From Elusimicrobia bacterium GWA2_61_42 (GTDB lineage: Bacteria; Elusimicrobiota; Elusimicrobia; Elusimicrobiales; UBA9959), in assembly GCA_001799615.1 (NCBI GenBank), contig MGTU01000010.1, forward strand, positions 1-42,720: a stretch of 42,720 bases of DNA, in the 5' to 3' direction. The notes under the pieces are model-generated. The model ran no database searches. It was not told where the DNA came from and worked only from the letters and a program-made list of their open reading frames with translations. Positions 24,644 to 33,345 of this stretch are shown here, piece after piece (position 1 is the stretch's first letter; each line of letters opens with the position of its first letter). A program made the position numbers and the translations under genes.

Positions 24644-25915
24644 ATGAAGCTCAACTCCGCCGCTTTAAGTTTAGCACTGCTCCTCACTCCGGCTTTAGCC
24701 CCGGCCGGGGAACCTGCGGGCTTGCCCTGGGGAGCGGAACTGGAAACCCCCTACCAGGCCTGGGCTTGGATCTCGGAATTCACAGAGGAGGACCAGGATA
24801 CCTGGCCCGGCCTCTCCGAAGACCAGCAGGATTCCCTGCTGAAAAAAGCCGAAGCCTCCTGCCGGCAGGCGGACAAAGCGGCCGAAGCCGCCTCGGGCTC
24901 CGACGCCAAAGCCCTGGAAGTCATTTCCGACGCAACCCTGGCGCGCCTGGCCGTCTGCGCCGAGAACGGGGAAGCCCGGGCCGCGGCCCTACAGCAGAAA
25001 CGCGACAAGCTCGGCCTTATCCTGGCGCGCGCCAAGGCCGGGCCGCTGCCGCAGGCCGACCTGGCCTGGCTGGAGGAGAACTCTTTACGCTTGAACGATG
25101 AAGAGCTGGATAAAGCCGCCTGGCGCGGGCAAATGCAGGCCCAGGCGCAGAACAGCAAAAAGTCGCTGGACAAGTCGGGCAAGAAACTGGCGGCGCTTAA
25201 GGACAGCAAAGCGCTTAAAGCGGAAAAACTTTCCTCTTTATACGACGGCGGCAAGACCGGCCTGAAAGGCCCCGCCGATGCGAATAGCGCCGTACAACTC
25301 AAAGGCAAAGCCGGCACCAAGCTTTCTACCCCCTCCCCCCTGGCGCGCGGCTCTAAAAAAGCGCTGACCTCAACCGCCCCGCCCGAGGTCCAACTGACCG
25401 AGCACTTCAAGGGCATGGAGGGTTATAAGGAGATAAAAGCGAAAGACCAGTTCACCGCGGTGATGAAGGAAGTGGACAAGGACGGGGAATCCGGCGGGAA
25501 GGTCAACGCGGCCAAGGCCGCCACCCTGAAAGCGGTTTTCCAGGTCTCCAAAGATTTCAACGAAACTTTTATCAATAACCCGTCCCCCAAAGACGAGGAC
25601 GTGCGGCTGGTCATAGATAAGATCAAAAGCAAGGCTAAGAATCCCGACGACGCCTGGGAAATAGCGCTGCAGATGCGCAAACAGAAGGATTTTCCGGCGC
25701 TAAGGGACGTGGAACATTACCTCTGGTCCTGCACCCGCACCACCGAAAGCAAATGGCACGGCGCGGCCACCATCGTCTCCACCCCCCTGTACTCCCTGGC
25801 CAAAATGCCGGGGCTCAGAAAGATCTTCTTCGACGAAGAAACCTCGCCGCCTTCCCTCAGCGAAGTAAAATGGGGCACCAAAGGCGTGACCGAGTGCTGG
25901 AAGAAACAGAAATAG
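24644..25915 (+). CDS. Secreted protein of unknown function
   Basis: 423 residues with a Sec signal peptide (MKLNSAALSLALLLTPALAPA). The region from ~50 to ~200 is strongly helical and rich in Ala, Lys, Glu and Gln, probably coiled coil. A Lys/Ser/Pro linker follows. The C-terminal ~150 residues look globular and hold cysteines (HYLWSCTRTTESKWH and the final GVTECWKKQK). No family is recognised. TGGAG lies 7 nt before the ATG. TTGATA (24600-24605) with an extended TGC-TAGGCT (24623-24628) is a possible promoter. It is divergent from the ars operon. Its stop codon abuts a cupin-gene fragment. Confidence 0.75.
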   Translation: MKLNSAALSLALLLTPALAPAGEPAGLPWGAELETPYQAWAWISEFTEEDQDTWPGLSEDQQDSLLKKAEASCRQADKAAEAASGSDAKALEVISDATLARLAVCAENGEARAAALQQKRDKLGLILARAKAGPLPQADLAWLEENSLRLNDEELDKAAWRGQMQAQAQNSKKSLDKSGKKLAALKDSKALKAEKLSSLYDGGKTGLKGPADANSAVQLKGKAGTKLSTPSPLARGSKKALTSTAPPEVQLTEHFKGMEGYKEIKAKDQFTAVMKEVDKDGESGGKVNAAKAATLKAVFQVSKDFNETFINNPSPKDEDVRLVIDKIKSKAKNPDDAWEIALQMRKQKDFPALRDVEHYLWSCTRTTESKWHGAATIVSTPLYSLAKMPGLRKIFFDEETSPPSLSEVKWGTKGVTECWKKQK

Positions 25916-25969
25916 CGCCATTTTAAACCGCTTCACGGCTTTCAGGGCGTGGAGGTTGTCGGCGGGCAT
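25914..25969 (-). pseudogene. Duplicated 3' fragment of a cupin gene
   Basis: This 56-nt stretch matches 30787-30842, the 3' part of the intact cupin gene, at about 50 of 56 positions. On the minus strand it reads MPADNLHALKAVKRFKMAL, against MPANKPHALKAVKRFKMAL in the cupin. Upstream of that methionine the similarity stops, and there is no stop codon match. It overlaps the TAG of the upstream plus-strand gene. It is a remnant of a decayed paralogue or of a local duplication. Confidence 0.75.
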
Positions 25970-26119
25970 AGAGCCGCCTGAAATGTGCCATGCAATAAAC
26001 CCCCTCAAACTGGCGTTCCATATATAGCGGCGGCAACTTTGAAGGCAACGGCCATACTGCCTCCGTGGAAACACAATTATTCGTACGGTCGACGCGCGAA
26101 ATAAAGGAAACAAAACATC

Positions 26120-26653
26120 ATGAGCATAGCTGCCCTTGGTAAACTTCTTATAGGCGGCCTTCTGGCCCTGAACCTGAGCGGTTGTATGATGGCTGTACGC
26201 GGGGTCAGCGGGTCAGGAGACGAACAGACAGCGAAGACGCTGATCAGGGAGATCGACTCAAAGGACTTGAGCCTTATCCTCGAAGTCCCGGCCCTTTCCG
26301 CGGGCGCGCAGGTGAGGCTGACCACAAAATTGGCCCGGCTTCAGGACAGCGTCCCCGTTACCGGGGCGGCTGTCACCTTTAGAATAGAGCGCGAAAGGAC
26401 CGGCGGGATAATTGAGAAGCTGACGGAACAGGAAGCCGAAGAAATAGTAAAGAAGGGTTTGTACCAGCTGCACTATAAATTCAAGGAATCCGGCAGATAC
26501 AAAATAACCGCCAGCGCCATCATAGCGGGAGAAACCGCGGCGCAGGCGCAGAGCGTGTCGCTCACCCAGGAGATCGGCAAGGCCAAGACCTCCAGCATTT
26601 GGTTCATTCTAGGCGCCGCGGTGGTGCTGGCTGTGAAATTCCTGGTCTTATAA
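26120..26653 (+). CDS. Lipoprotein with C-terminal membrane helix, unknown function
   Basis: 177 residues. Lipobox LNLSGC places the lipid-modified Cys at 22. The body (about 45-150) is beta-rich, with alternating patterns such as QVRLTTKLARLQDSVPVTGAAVTFRIERE and GLYQLHYKFKESGRYKITASAII. This suggests an Ig-like sandwich of the kind that follows 'modulating' or FixH-like layouts. The last ~20 residues (SSIWFILGAAVVLAVKFLVL) form a membrane helix, unusual for a lipoprotein. AAGGAAA lies 10 nt before the ATG. It is convergent with, and only 5 nt from, the barrel gene, with no terminator between. Family not recognised. Confidence 0.7.
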   Translation: MSIAALGKLLIGGLLALNLSGCMMAVRGVSGSGDEQTAKTLIREIDSKDLSLILEVPALSAGAQVRLTTKLARLQDSVPVTGAAVTFRIERERTGGIIEKLTEQEAEEIVKKGLYQLHYKFKESGRYKITASAIIAGETAAQAQSVSLTQEIGKAKTSSIWFILGAAVVLAVKFLVL

Positions 26654-26658
26654 AGCCG

Positions 26659-27933
26659 TTAAAAATAAAACCGCAGCCAAAGGTCCAGCTTGGCGGAGGC
26701 CTGGCGGCCGCCGAATTCCGTGCCGCGCCCGCCGCCGGTGAAGACGGGCCAGGCGATGACTTCGAAATCCGTGACAGGTTTATAGCTTAAGGGCAGGCCG
26801 CCCAGCCAGCTGCCGTCGGCGGCGTTCAGCATCAAATAAACTGACGGGGTGAAATAAACCCAGTTGAAGGGCTCCGGCCAGGACAGCTTGAGATAAATAT
26901 AATCCCGCATTAAATTGGAAGACCCGAAATTGCCCCGGCTCACGGCCAGCGCGGAAGCCGCGGTTACGGAACTGCCGGAGACGGCGGCGTTCTCCAGGAA
27001 ATCATTATAAGCGCCGAACTCGCCTTTAGTAAGGCCCGCGCCGTTGCGGTAATATTCCAGCGTAGAGGTCAGGTTCCACTTATTCAGCCAGCGCAGGCCC
27101 AACAGCCAGTCCTCGCCGTCGGCGCGGCTCGCGGCCGCGGCGCCGGCGGCCATGGTATAGCGCGGCTTATTGGAGAAACGGCTGAACTCTCCGTGCGCCT
27201 CCAGGCTGGGGCCGAGGTTGCGGGAAAAGGCCGCGCCGTACTTTTCCGGGTTGACCCGGCTGGCGTAGCCCATAAAGTCTATGTCGGTATCCCAGGCCAG
27301 CAGCGAGACCTTGGCCGCCAGGTCGGTGGCGCGCGCCTCGGCGGTCTGGGCGTTCAGCGTCTCGGCCGAAGGCACGGCTACCAGGTTGAGGGCGGCGTTG
27401 GCCAGCGGCAGGCCGGAGAAACTTTTTATATATTCATAACCGAAGCTCATCAGCCCGGCCTGGGCCAGGTCCGGGTTCTCCGGGTCTTTTTGCGGGTTCA
27501 CATAGCCCACGGGGTTGAAGGCATAGCCTTTGCCCCAGCTGTACATCCGCTTGCCGGCCGCCAGCACGGCGCTATCCCCCAGCGCCAGGGTGCCGTAGAG
27601 TTCGTGCAGGGACAGGTCGCTAGAGTCTTCGCTGTAATACTGGGCGTAGGTTTTCGCGTGAAAGCCGGTAGGCCCGGAGCGGTAATCCCCGTTCAAATAA
27701 AGATCGGCGCGGTACTGCGACAGCGTACTTGCCGGGGCCTGGCCGTAATACTGCAGCTTATACAGCGGCGAGGACGTTCTGGAAAACAAGACCGAGTAGC
27801 GCGCGTCCAGGTTGCCGCTCAGCTCCAGTTTTTTAGCGGCCTCTTCCCGGGCGGGGATGTCGAAAGAATAATCTTCGCCCCGGGCGGCGGGCGCCAGGGC
27901 CAGGGCCAGCAGGAGCGCCGTAATTAATTTCAC
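26659..27933 (-). CDS. Outer-membrane beta-barrel protein of the Lol-like cluster
   Basis: 424 residues. Sec signal peptide (LITALLLALALAPAARG), then alternating amphipathic strands throughout (LSGNLDARYSVLF, QYRADLYLNGDYR, GFHAKTYAQYYSE). It ends in DLWLRFYF, with the terminal Phe that marks barrel proteins for Bam insertion. The start is GTG at 27933, overlapping the LolA-like gene stop as GTGA. It resembles DUF1302-like barrels, which often pair with LolA-like carriers. Probably the outer-membrane end of an export route. Not a recognised porin. Confidence 0.78.
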   Translation of the reverse strand: MKLITALLLALALAPAARGEDYSFDIPAREEAAKKLELSGNLDARYSVLFSRTSSPLYKLQYYGQAPASTLSQYRADLYLNGDYRSGPTGFHAKTYAQYYSEDSSDLSLHELYGTLALGDSAVLAAGKRMYSWGKGYAFNPVGYVNPQKDPENPDLAQAGLMSFGYEYIKSFSGLPLANAALNLVAVPSAETLNAQTAEARATDLAAKVSLLAWDTDIDFMGYASRVNPEKYGAAFSRNLGPSLEAHGEFSRFSNKPRYTMAAGAAAASRADGEDWLLGLRWLNKWNLTSTLEYYRNGAGLTKGEFGAYNDFLENAAVSGSSVTAASALAVSRGNFGSSNLMRDYIYLKLSWPEPFNWVYFTPSVYLMLNAADGSWLGGLPLSYKPVTDFEVIAWPVFTGGGRGTEFGGRQASAKLDLWLRFYF

Positions 27934-28664
27934 TTGCGCAGTCCTTCCAGCCGTGACATATAGCCGGTAGTGAACACCTCGTCCTTGAACTCCCGGGCCT
28001 TCACCTGTGAATAGATCATCAGCGAGCGGTAGCCTTTGTAGAGCGGGCTATAGGTCTCTATCACCGAAGGCCTGCTGAAGCCGCCGCCGAAATCCTTTAA
28101 TTCCTTGAATTCCAGCGTCTTGATCAGCATGCCGCTGGCTGAATAGCATTCTATCTTCTCCAGGACCTCGTCCTTGGAGGCCCACATTTTTAATTTATCA
28201 TAGGCCACGGTCTTGTTCCTGGCCTTCAGCTCCAGCAGGTAACCGGCGCCGGCGGCGGAGGTTTTTACCACGCTGTATTCGGCGGCGTAGTCCACCTGCA
28301 TGATGTCGGCGTTGTTGAAGACGCCGCCGGTGACGGACTGCAGGCTGGTAATGCGCATGGGCCGGCCCACGTTGGGGATATACAGCCACATGTTCTCGCC
28401 CAGGCGCAGGGTGCTGCGGCCTTTATCGCTGGCCGGGGCCAGGTACAGCATGGCCATGGAATCGCGGCCTTTCTTGGCCGTATAGAAGACGAACTCCTTC
28501 TTTTTGCCGTCGGGCTCTATATTCACCAGTTTGCGGTAGGCCTCGTAGCTGGGCGGCATCAGATTGGCGTCTATGCGCTTAAGCAGGGCCTCACCGTCCA
28601 GGGCCAGGGCCGCGCCGCCGGGGCTCAGCAGCGCCAGGGCTAGAAATATTTTTATAACTTTCAT
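27930..28664 (-). CDS. LolA-like outer-membrane lipoprotein-sorting protein
   Basis: 244 residues with a signal peptide (IFLALALLSPGGAALA). The body matches the LolA-like family, whose members are secreted carriers with a half-barrel for acyl chains: LLKRIDANLMPPSYEAYRKLVNI, then LYLAPASDKGRSTLRLGENMWLYIPNVGRPMRI, and later SVIETYSPLYKG. It is a periplasmic carrier for a hydrophobic cargo. It is coupled to the barrel gene downstream and lies 10 nt after the FtsX-type permease. AAGGA precedes the ATG. Confidence 0.88.
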   Translation of the reverse strand: MKVIKIFLALALLSPGGAALALDGEALLKRIDANLMPPSYEAYRKLVNIEPDGKKKEFVFYTAKKGRDSMAMLYLAPASDKGRSTLRLGENMWLYIPNVGRPMRITSLQSVTGGVFNNADIMQVDYAAEYSVVKTSAAGAGYLLELKARNKTVAYDKLKMWASKDEVLEKIECYSASGMLIKTLEFKELKDFGGGFSRPSVIETYSPLYKGYRSLMIYSQVKAREFKDEVFTTGYMSRLEGLRK

Positions 28665-28674
28665 AGGGTTTTCC

Positions 28675-29916
28675 TTATACGTGCCGCAGGGCTTCCACCG
28701 GTTCCATTCGCGACGCCTTCAGCGCCGGCTGCAGGCTAGCCAGGGTGGAAATGGTCACCACCACCGCCAGCGACAGCAGCATTTCGGCCAGCGGCACAGC
28801 GGGGGCCAGCACCAGGTCCATGGCGCCGAACGTGAACTTCAGCTTTACCGCCTGCAGGATCAGCAGTATGCCGGCGCCGGCCAGGCTGCCCAGCAGCCCG
28901 CTGAACAGCCCAAGGGAAAGCCCCTCCACCAGGAACAGCGCCAGTATTTTAGACGGCGGCGTGCCTATGGAAGCGATAGTTCCTATCTCGCCTATTCGCT
29001 CGTAAACCGACATCATCATAACATTGAGGATGCTGACCAGCACTATAAAGACCAGCACCAGGCGCACCACTAGGATAAGCAGCGTAACTATCTTGGCGAT
29101 GCTGGAAAAAGGCGACAGCTCCTCCCAGGAGTGAGTCTCGAAACCGCCTTTCTCTCCCGGTAGGGCGGCGATGGCTTTTTTCAGCGCGGGGTAAGCCTTG
29201 CCCAGGCGCTTGAAGTCCCTGAGCTTTACCGCTATTTCGGTTATCTCGCCGTCCTCTATGCGCAGCAGGGAGCGGGCATCGTCCAAATGGATATAGCCGT
29301 CCTTGCCCTGCGGGCCCATGATATTTTCGGAGACGCCCGAGAGCTTAAAGGTGATGCCGTTCACCGAGCCCTCTTTATTGGTGGCCACCAGCACCACGTC
29401 GTCGCCTATTTTCAGATTAAGCCCGGCGGCGATGGTGAGCGGCAGCACCACCGAGCCCGGTTTTACGAAGGTGGCAGGGTCGGAGTCGCCCTGTTTTATC
29501 CTGCCCGGGAGGGCGGGGCAGACGAGACTTTCTTTCGCCGGCGCCACGGCGGTCAGCCTTATCCCCGTGGTCTGGGCGAAATTGCTGACCATGGCCCCGA
29601 AGCGGATGCGCTCGGAATACGCCAGCACTTCCGGGTCTGCGTCCAGGATAGCCCTTATCCCGGCCAGGTTTTCCCCCGGGATCGCCAGGTCCAGCGGCAG
29701 ATTGTCCATGGAGCCGAGATAGCCCTTTTTATGTATCTGCAAGTCGCCCAGGTTGGAATTGGTGAGGATGCCGGTAACCTCGCTCCGAAAGGAATTGCCC
29801 ACGCCGCCGAAAACTATCACCAGCGCCACGCCAAGGGCTATCAGCGAGGACGTGAGCAGGGTGCGGCGGGTGTAGCGCAGCAGGTTGCGCCAGGCGATCT
29901 TGATAATATTCGTCAT
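28675..29916 (-). CDS. FtsX/LolE/MacB-type ABC transporter permease
   Basis: 413 residues. An N-terminal helix (RTLLTSSLIALGVALVIVFGGVGNSF) precedes a ~230-residue periplasmic domain (LQIHKKGYLGSMDNLPLDL to GGFETHSWEEL). Three C-terminal helices follow: VTLLILVVRLVLVFIVLVSILNVMMMSV, FLVEGLSLGLFSGLLGSLAGAGIL and PLAEMLLSLAVVVTI. This is the type VII ABC (mechanotransmission) layout. Only one permease gene is present, so it likely works as a homodimer. The ATG overlaps the ATPase stop by 4 nt. Confidence 0.92.
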   Translation of the reverse strand: MTNIIKIAWRNLLRYTRRTLLTSSLIALGVALVIVFGGVGNSFRSEVTGILTNSNLGDLQIHKKGYLGSMDNLPLDLAIPGENLAGIRAILDADPEVLAYSERIRFGAMVSNFAQTTGIRLTAVAPAKESLVCPALPGRIKQGDSDPATFVKPGSVVLPLTIAAGLNLKIGDDVVLVATNKEGSVNGITFKLSGVSENIMGPQGKDGYIHLDDARSLLRIEDGEITEIAVKLRDFKRLGKAYPALKKAIAALPGEKGGFETHSWEELSPFSSIAKIVTLLILVVRLVLVFIVLVSILNVMMMSVYERIGEIGTIASIGTPPSKILALFLVEGLSLGLFSGLLGSLAGAGILLILQAVKLKFTFGAMDLVLAPAVPLAEMLLSLAVVVTISTLASLQPALKASRMEPVEALRHV

Positions 29917-30620
29917 TTTACCCCCCCGGCCGCCGCGTTCTCCCGCGTTTCGGTTACAAGTCCGTCCTCAATAGTGTAGATCAGTTCCGCCTCGCCCACT
30001 ATTTTCTGGTCATGGGTGGCGAAGATAAAAGTCGTATCGAATTCTTTTTTCATCGCGTGCATCAGGCCGATCACCTTGTAGGCCGTGGCATGGTCCAGGT
30101 TGGCGGTGGGCTCGTCGGCCAGCACCAGCCTGGGCCTGGGCGCCAGCGCGCGCGCCACGGCCACGCGCTGCTTCTGCCCGCCGGAGAGCTGGGCCGGGTA
30201 CTTATGCGCCTGGTCGGCCATCCCCACTTTCTCGAGCATCTCGGCCACGCGGCGGCGGCGTTCTTCCGGCGGCACGTTCTGCACCATGATGAGCGGGTAC
30301 TCCACGTTCTCGTACACGGTAAGCACCGGGATAAGGTTGAAGTTCTGGAAGATGAACCCGATATTTTCGCCGCGGAATTTAGCGGAAGTTTTCCTGTCCA
30401 TGGCGCTCACCTCGGCACCGGCCACGAACACCTTGCCGGAGGTGGGCCTGTCCAGGCAGCCTATCAGGTTAAGCAGCGTGGTCTTGCCGCTGCCGGAAGG
30501 ACCGACGAAGGAGATGAATCTCCCCGGCTCTATGGAAAGGTCTATTCCTTTCAGGGCCGGCGTGGAGACTTCGCCGGTGATATAATCTTTACAGGCCTTC
30601 TCAAGTTTTACGAGGGGCAT
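29913..30620 (-). CDS. LolD/MacB-type ABC transporter ATPase
   Basis: 235 residues. Walker A GPSGSGKTT, Q-loop FQNFNLIPVLTVYENVEYPL, signature LSGGQKQRVAVARAL, Walker B LVLADEPTANLD and H-loop ATHD are all intact. The Q-loop region is typical of the LolD/FtsE/MacB branch. It powers the FtsX-type permease encoded next. First gene of the four-gene set. AAGGA precedes the ATG. I could not identify a clear promoter in the ~100 nt before it. Confidence 0.94.
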   Translation of the reverse strand: MPLVKLEKACKDYITGEVSTPALKGIDLSIEPGRFISFVGPSGSGKTTLLNLIGCLDRPTSGKVFVAGAEVSAMDRKTSAKFRGENIGFIFQNFNLIPVLTVYENVEYPLIMVQNVPPEERRRRVAEMLEKVGMADQAHKYPAQLSGGQKQRVAVARALAPRPRLVLADEPTANLDHATAYKVIGLMHAMKKEFDTTFIFATHDQKIVGEAELIYTIEDGLVTETRENAAAGGVK

Positions 30621-30718
30621 GGATTTCCTTTTCTATAGCTCTTACTATTTGATGCGCGAGGGGTGCCGATAGTTACACTAGATAAAGAACTTCGCCGCCC
30701 TCCGAGCGATTACAGGAA

Positions 30719-30766
30719 ATAAGGTGACACACAACTTATTTGCAAATAAGTTGTGTGTCACCTTAT
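30719..30766. repeat. 48-nt perfect palindrome
   Basis: Every base from 30719 to 30766 pairs about the centre 30742/30743 (24-nt arms, no loop). The ends read ATAAGGTGACAC. It sits 1 nt beyond the cupin stop, between the cupin gene and the Lol-like cluster. There is no T-run, so it is not a typical terminator, though it would form a strong hairpin. Confidence 0.95.
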
Positions 30767-30767
30767 C

Positions 30768-31106
30768 TTACGCTCTTATCATTATCAGCGCCATTTTAAA
30801 CCGCTTCACGGCCTTCAGCGCGTGCGGCTTGTTGGCGGGCATTATTATGAATTCCCCGGCCTTTACCGTGTGGGGTTTGCCGGCGATGAGGATCTCTGCC
30901 TCGCCGTCCACTATTTCCACCAGGGCGTCGAAAGGCGCCGTGTGCTCGCTCAGGCCCTGGCCTTTGTCGAAGGAAAAAATAGTTACGGTGCCGGTCTTCT
31001 TCTCCAGTATGGTGCGGCTTACCACCGAATCCTTCTTATAATCCACCAGCCCTTTGGCTTTAAGCGCCCTGCCCCTGAGGTCTTCTTTCTTTTCCGCGTT
31101 TTTCAT
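30768..31106 (-). CDS. Small cupin-domain protein
   Basis: 112 residues, a single cupin barrel. The first motif region is LSEHTAPFDALVEIVDGEAEILIAGKPHTVKAGEFIIMPANKPHALKAVKRFKM. It gives G-x-x-H in part, then the conserved G-E-F-x-x-x-P-x-x-x-P-H turn of the second motif. Metal ligands appear reduced to the His of SEH and the His of PHAL. Start 31106 is chosen for GGAGG 5 nt upstream; an upstream TTG at 31133 has no such site. It is the last gene of the exporter operon, 23 nt after the second permease. Function unknown. Confidence 0.85.
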   Translation of the reverse strand: MKNAEKKEDLRGRALKAKGLVDYKKDSVVSRTILEKKTGTVTIFSFDKGQGLSEHTAPFDALVEIVDGEAEILIAGKPHTVKAGEFIIMPANKPHALKAVKRFKMALIMIRA

Positions 31107-31129
31107 ATGTCCTCCAAACCAAGCTAAGT

Positions 31130-32230
31130 TCAATTCAAAGTCTGCCTGAACCGGTTGTAAGCGGCCGCGCCGGTGACGACAGCCATCGCCGCCAGGGCCG
31201 ACATGTTAAAAACAAAGACCGACTGGTCCCCGCCCTTGAGCAGGATATTGCGCAGCAGCGTGGTGAAGTAATAAAGCGGATTGCCGTAGACCACCGGCTT
31301 CAGCAGGGCGGGCATGTTCTCTACAGGGTACATTATACCGCTCATCAGCACCGCGGGGAACAGGAAGATGAAGCCGCCCAGCATGGCCTGCTGCTGGTTT
31401 TTTGAGATCGTGGAGATCAGGGTACCAACGCTCACGGTGGTAATTACGAAGGCCAGCGCCGCCGAGAAGAGCCGCCAGAGTTCGCCCTTGACCGGCACGC
31501 CGAAGATCAGAAAGCCCGCCGCTATCACCAGGGCCGCGTTCGCCAGCCCCAGCACGATGTAGGGCAGGGTTTTTCCCAGCAAGATCTCGTAGTTCTCCAG
31601 CGGGGCCGAGACTATGGTCTCGAAGGTGCCCAACTCCCGTTCGCGCGTCAGGGACATGCTGGTAAGGATGATGGTAACCAGGCAGACTATCATGCCCATC
31701 ACGCCCGGCACCATGAAGACCGGCGATTCCATCTCCGGGTTGTAGATTATCCGCACGTCAAAGCCGAACGGGGCCGCGGGGGCCGGCAGGCCCGCCTCCG
31801 CAGCGGCGTGCGCGGCAAAGATGGCGCGCGCGTAGGCCTCCACGCTGCGCGCCCTGGTCACGCTGGTGCCGTCCACCAGCAGTTGAACACCGCCGCAGCC
31901 GCGCGCCGCTTCCCGCGCGAAACCGCCGGCCGGGAACACCAGCGCCGCGTCGGCGGCGCCGGAAACCACCAGGTCCTCGGGGGCGCGCCCTTCCGCGGCC
32001 ACCGGCACAAACCAGCCCGAGGCGGTAAAGCGCTGCGCCAGGCGGCGCGCGGCCGCGTCCGAAGGGGCGTACACCGCGGCCAGCTTTATGTTCTTTATCT
32101 CGCTAGACAGGGCCAGGCCGAAAACGGTCATCTGCAGCATCGGCATGACGAACAGGATCAGCTTCATGCGCGGATCCCGCAGGACCTGCGCGAATTCTTT
32201 CCGTATAAAAGCGAGCAGCGTGCGTTTCAT
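31130..32230 (-). CDS. ABC-2 type permease (YbhR-like)
   Basis: 366 residues. An N-terminal helix (KLILFVMPMLQMTVFGLAL) and a large extracytoplasmic domain are followed by five helices in the second half, with the ABC-2 signature around SLTRERELGTFETIVSAPLENYEILLGKTLPYIVLG. It pairs with the next permease as in E. coli YbhS/YbhR. Together with two ATPases, an HlyD-like adaptor and a TolC-like channel it would form a drug or xenobiotic exporter. The ATG overlaps the preceding gene by 4 nt. Confidence 0.9.
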   Translation of the reverse strand: MKRTLLAFIRKEFAQVLRDPRMKLILFVMPMLQMTVFGLALSSEIKNIKLAAVYAPSDAAARRLAQRFTASGWFVPVAAEGRAPEDLVVSGAADAALVFPAGGFAREAARGCGGVQLLVDGTSVTRARSVEAYARAIFAAHAAAEAGLPAPAAPFGFDVRIIYNPEMESPVFMVPGVMGMIVCLVTIILTSMSLTRERELGTFETIVSAPLENYEILLGKTLPYIVLGLANAALVIAAGFLIFGVPVKGELWRLFSAALAFVITTVSVGTLISTISKNQQQAMLGGFIFLFPAVLMSGIMYPVENMPALLKPVVYGNPLYYFTTLLRNILLKGGDQSVFVFNMSALAAMAVVTGAAAYNRFRQTLN

Positions 32231-33345
32231 GGTTCCAGGTCCGTTTTGAATTTTTTAAAGGCCGCGGTCAGCAGCAGCGCGCACAGCCCCGCCAGCGCCG
32301 CGAGCGGCAGGGCCAGGTCGGCCGCGCCCGCCCCGCGGATGGTCACCCCGCGGGCGATCTCCATGAACCACCGGGGCGACAGGATCATGGTGAAATAACG
32401 GAAGAAAGCGGGCATGCTCTCCACCGGGAAAATGAAGCCCGACAGCAGCAGCGAGGGCAGCAGCCCGCTTATCATGGAAAGCTGCATGGCCAGCTGCTGC
32501 TGGCGCGTCACCACCGAGATCACTATGCCCTGGGACAGGGACGCCAGCGCGAAAAGTACCGTGCCGCCCAGAAAGAGCAGATAGCTGCCGCGGAAAGGCA
32601 CCCCGAAGCCGAAGCGCGCCACCAGGTTGACGAAGAAAACACCGGCCAGGATGAGCCCGACATACGGGGCAATCTTGCCGGCTATGATCTCGGCGGGCCG
32701 CAGCGGGGTGGAGAGCAGCAGTTCCATGGAACCGTTCTCCCATTCCCGCGCCACCGTGAGCGCCGTCATGAGTATCGACAGCAGCCCGATGATGATGACC
32801 GCCAGGCCTGGGATCACGAACCAGCGGCTGTTGAGCTCGGGGTTGTACATGAAGCGCGTCTTGAGCGGCACCGGGTCCGCGGGGACCGTGGCGCCGAACT
32901 TGCGCAGCGCCGCCCCGGTGAGCCCGGGCAGGTAGCCCAGCACGGCCTGCGCCTTGGAATTGTCGGTGCCGTCCACTATAAACTGCACCCGCGGCCGCCC
33001 GCCGCCCCCCACCTCGCGGCCGAAGCCAGGCTCTACCAGCAGCGCCGCCGAGTAGCGCCCGGAGTCAAGCCCGCGCACGGCGGCGGCCGGGCTGTCCACC
33101 GCACCGGGCAGAAAATACCCGGAGCTCTCGAATACCGACACCAGCTGCCGGGAATGGCGCGTATTGTCCCTGTCGTAAACGCCCAGGGCCAGGTTCTTGA
33201 CGTCGAAATCGATGGCAAAGCCGAAGAAGACCACCAGCACCACGGGGAGGCCCAGCACCAGCACCAGCGTGAACGGGTCACGCAGGATGTGCATGACCTC
33301 CTTGCGGGCTACGGCCGCGGCTCTGTGCAGGTTGAAGCCGGTCAT
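32227..33345 (-). CDS. ABC-2 type permease (YbhS-like)
   Basis: 372 residues with the same layout as its neighbour: first helix FTLVLVLGLPVVLVVFFGFAIDFDV, an extracytoplasmic domain, then VAREWENGSMELLLSTPLRPAEIIAGKIAPYVGLI and the remaining helices. The ERELG/EWENGSMELLLSTP block is the ABC-2 signature. It overlaps both neighbours by 4 nt, so all four ABC subunits are translationally coupled. Confidence 0.9.
   Translation of the reverse strand: MTGFNLHRAAAVARKEVMHILRDPFTLVLVLGLPVVLVVFFGFAIDFDVKNLALGVYDRDNTRHSRQLVSVFESSGYFLPGAVDSPAAAVRGLDSGRYSAALLVEPGFGREVGGGGRPRVQFIVDGTDNSKAQAVLGYLPGLTGAALRKFGATVPADPVPLKTRFMYNPELNSRWFVIPGLAVIIIGLLSILMTALTVAREWENGSMELLLSTPLRPAEIIAGKIAPYVGLILAGVFFVNLVARFGFGVPFRGSYLLFLGGTVLFALASLSQGIVISVVTRQQQLAMQLSMISGLLPSLLLSGFIFPVESMPAFFRYFTMILSPRWFMEIARGVTIRGAGAADLALPLAALAGLCALLLTAAFKKFKTDLEP

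Noticed and set aside
31107..31133. Upstream TTG start for the cupin gene
   Set aside because: It lacks a ribosome-binding site, while the ATG at 31106 has GGAGG at good spacing and matches where the protein-like sequence begins.
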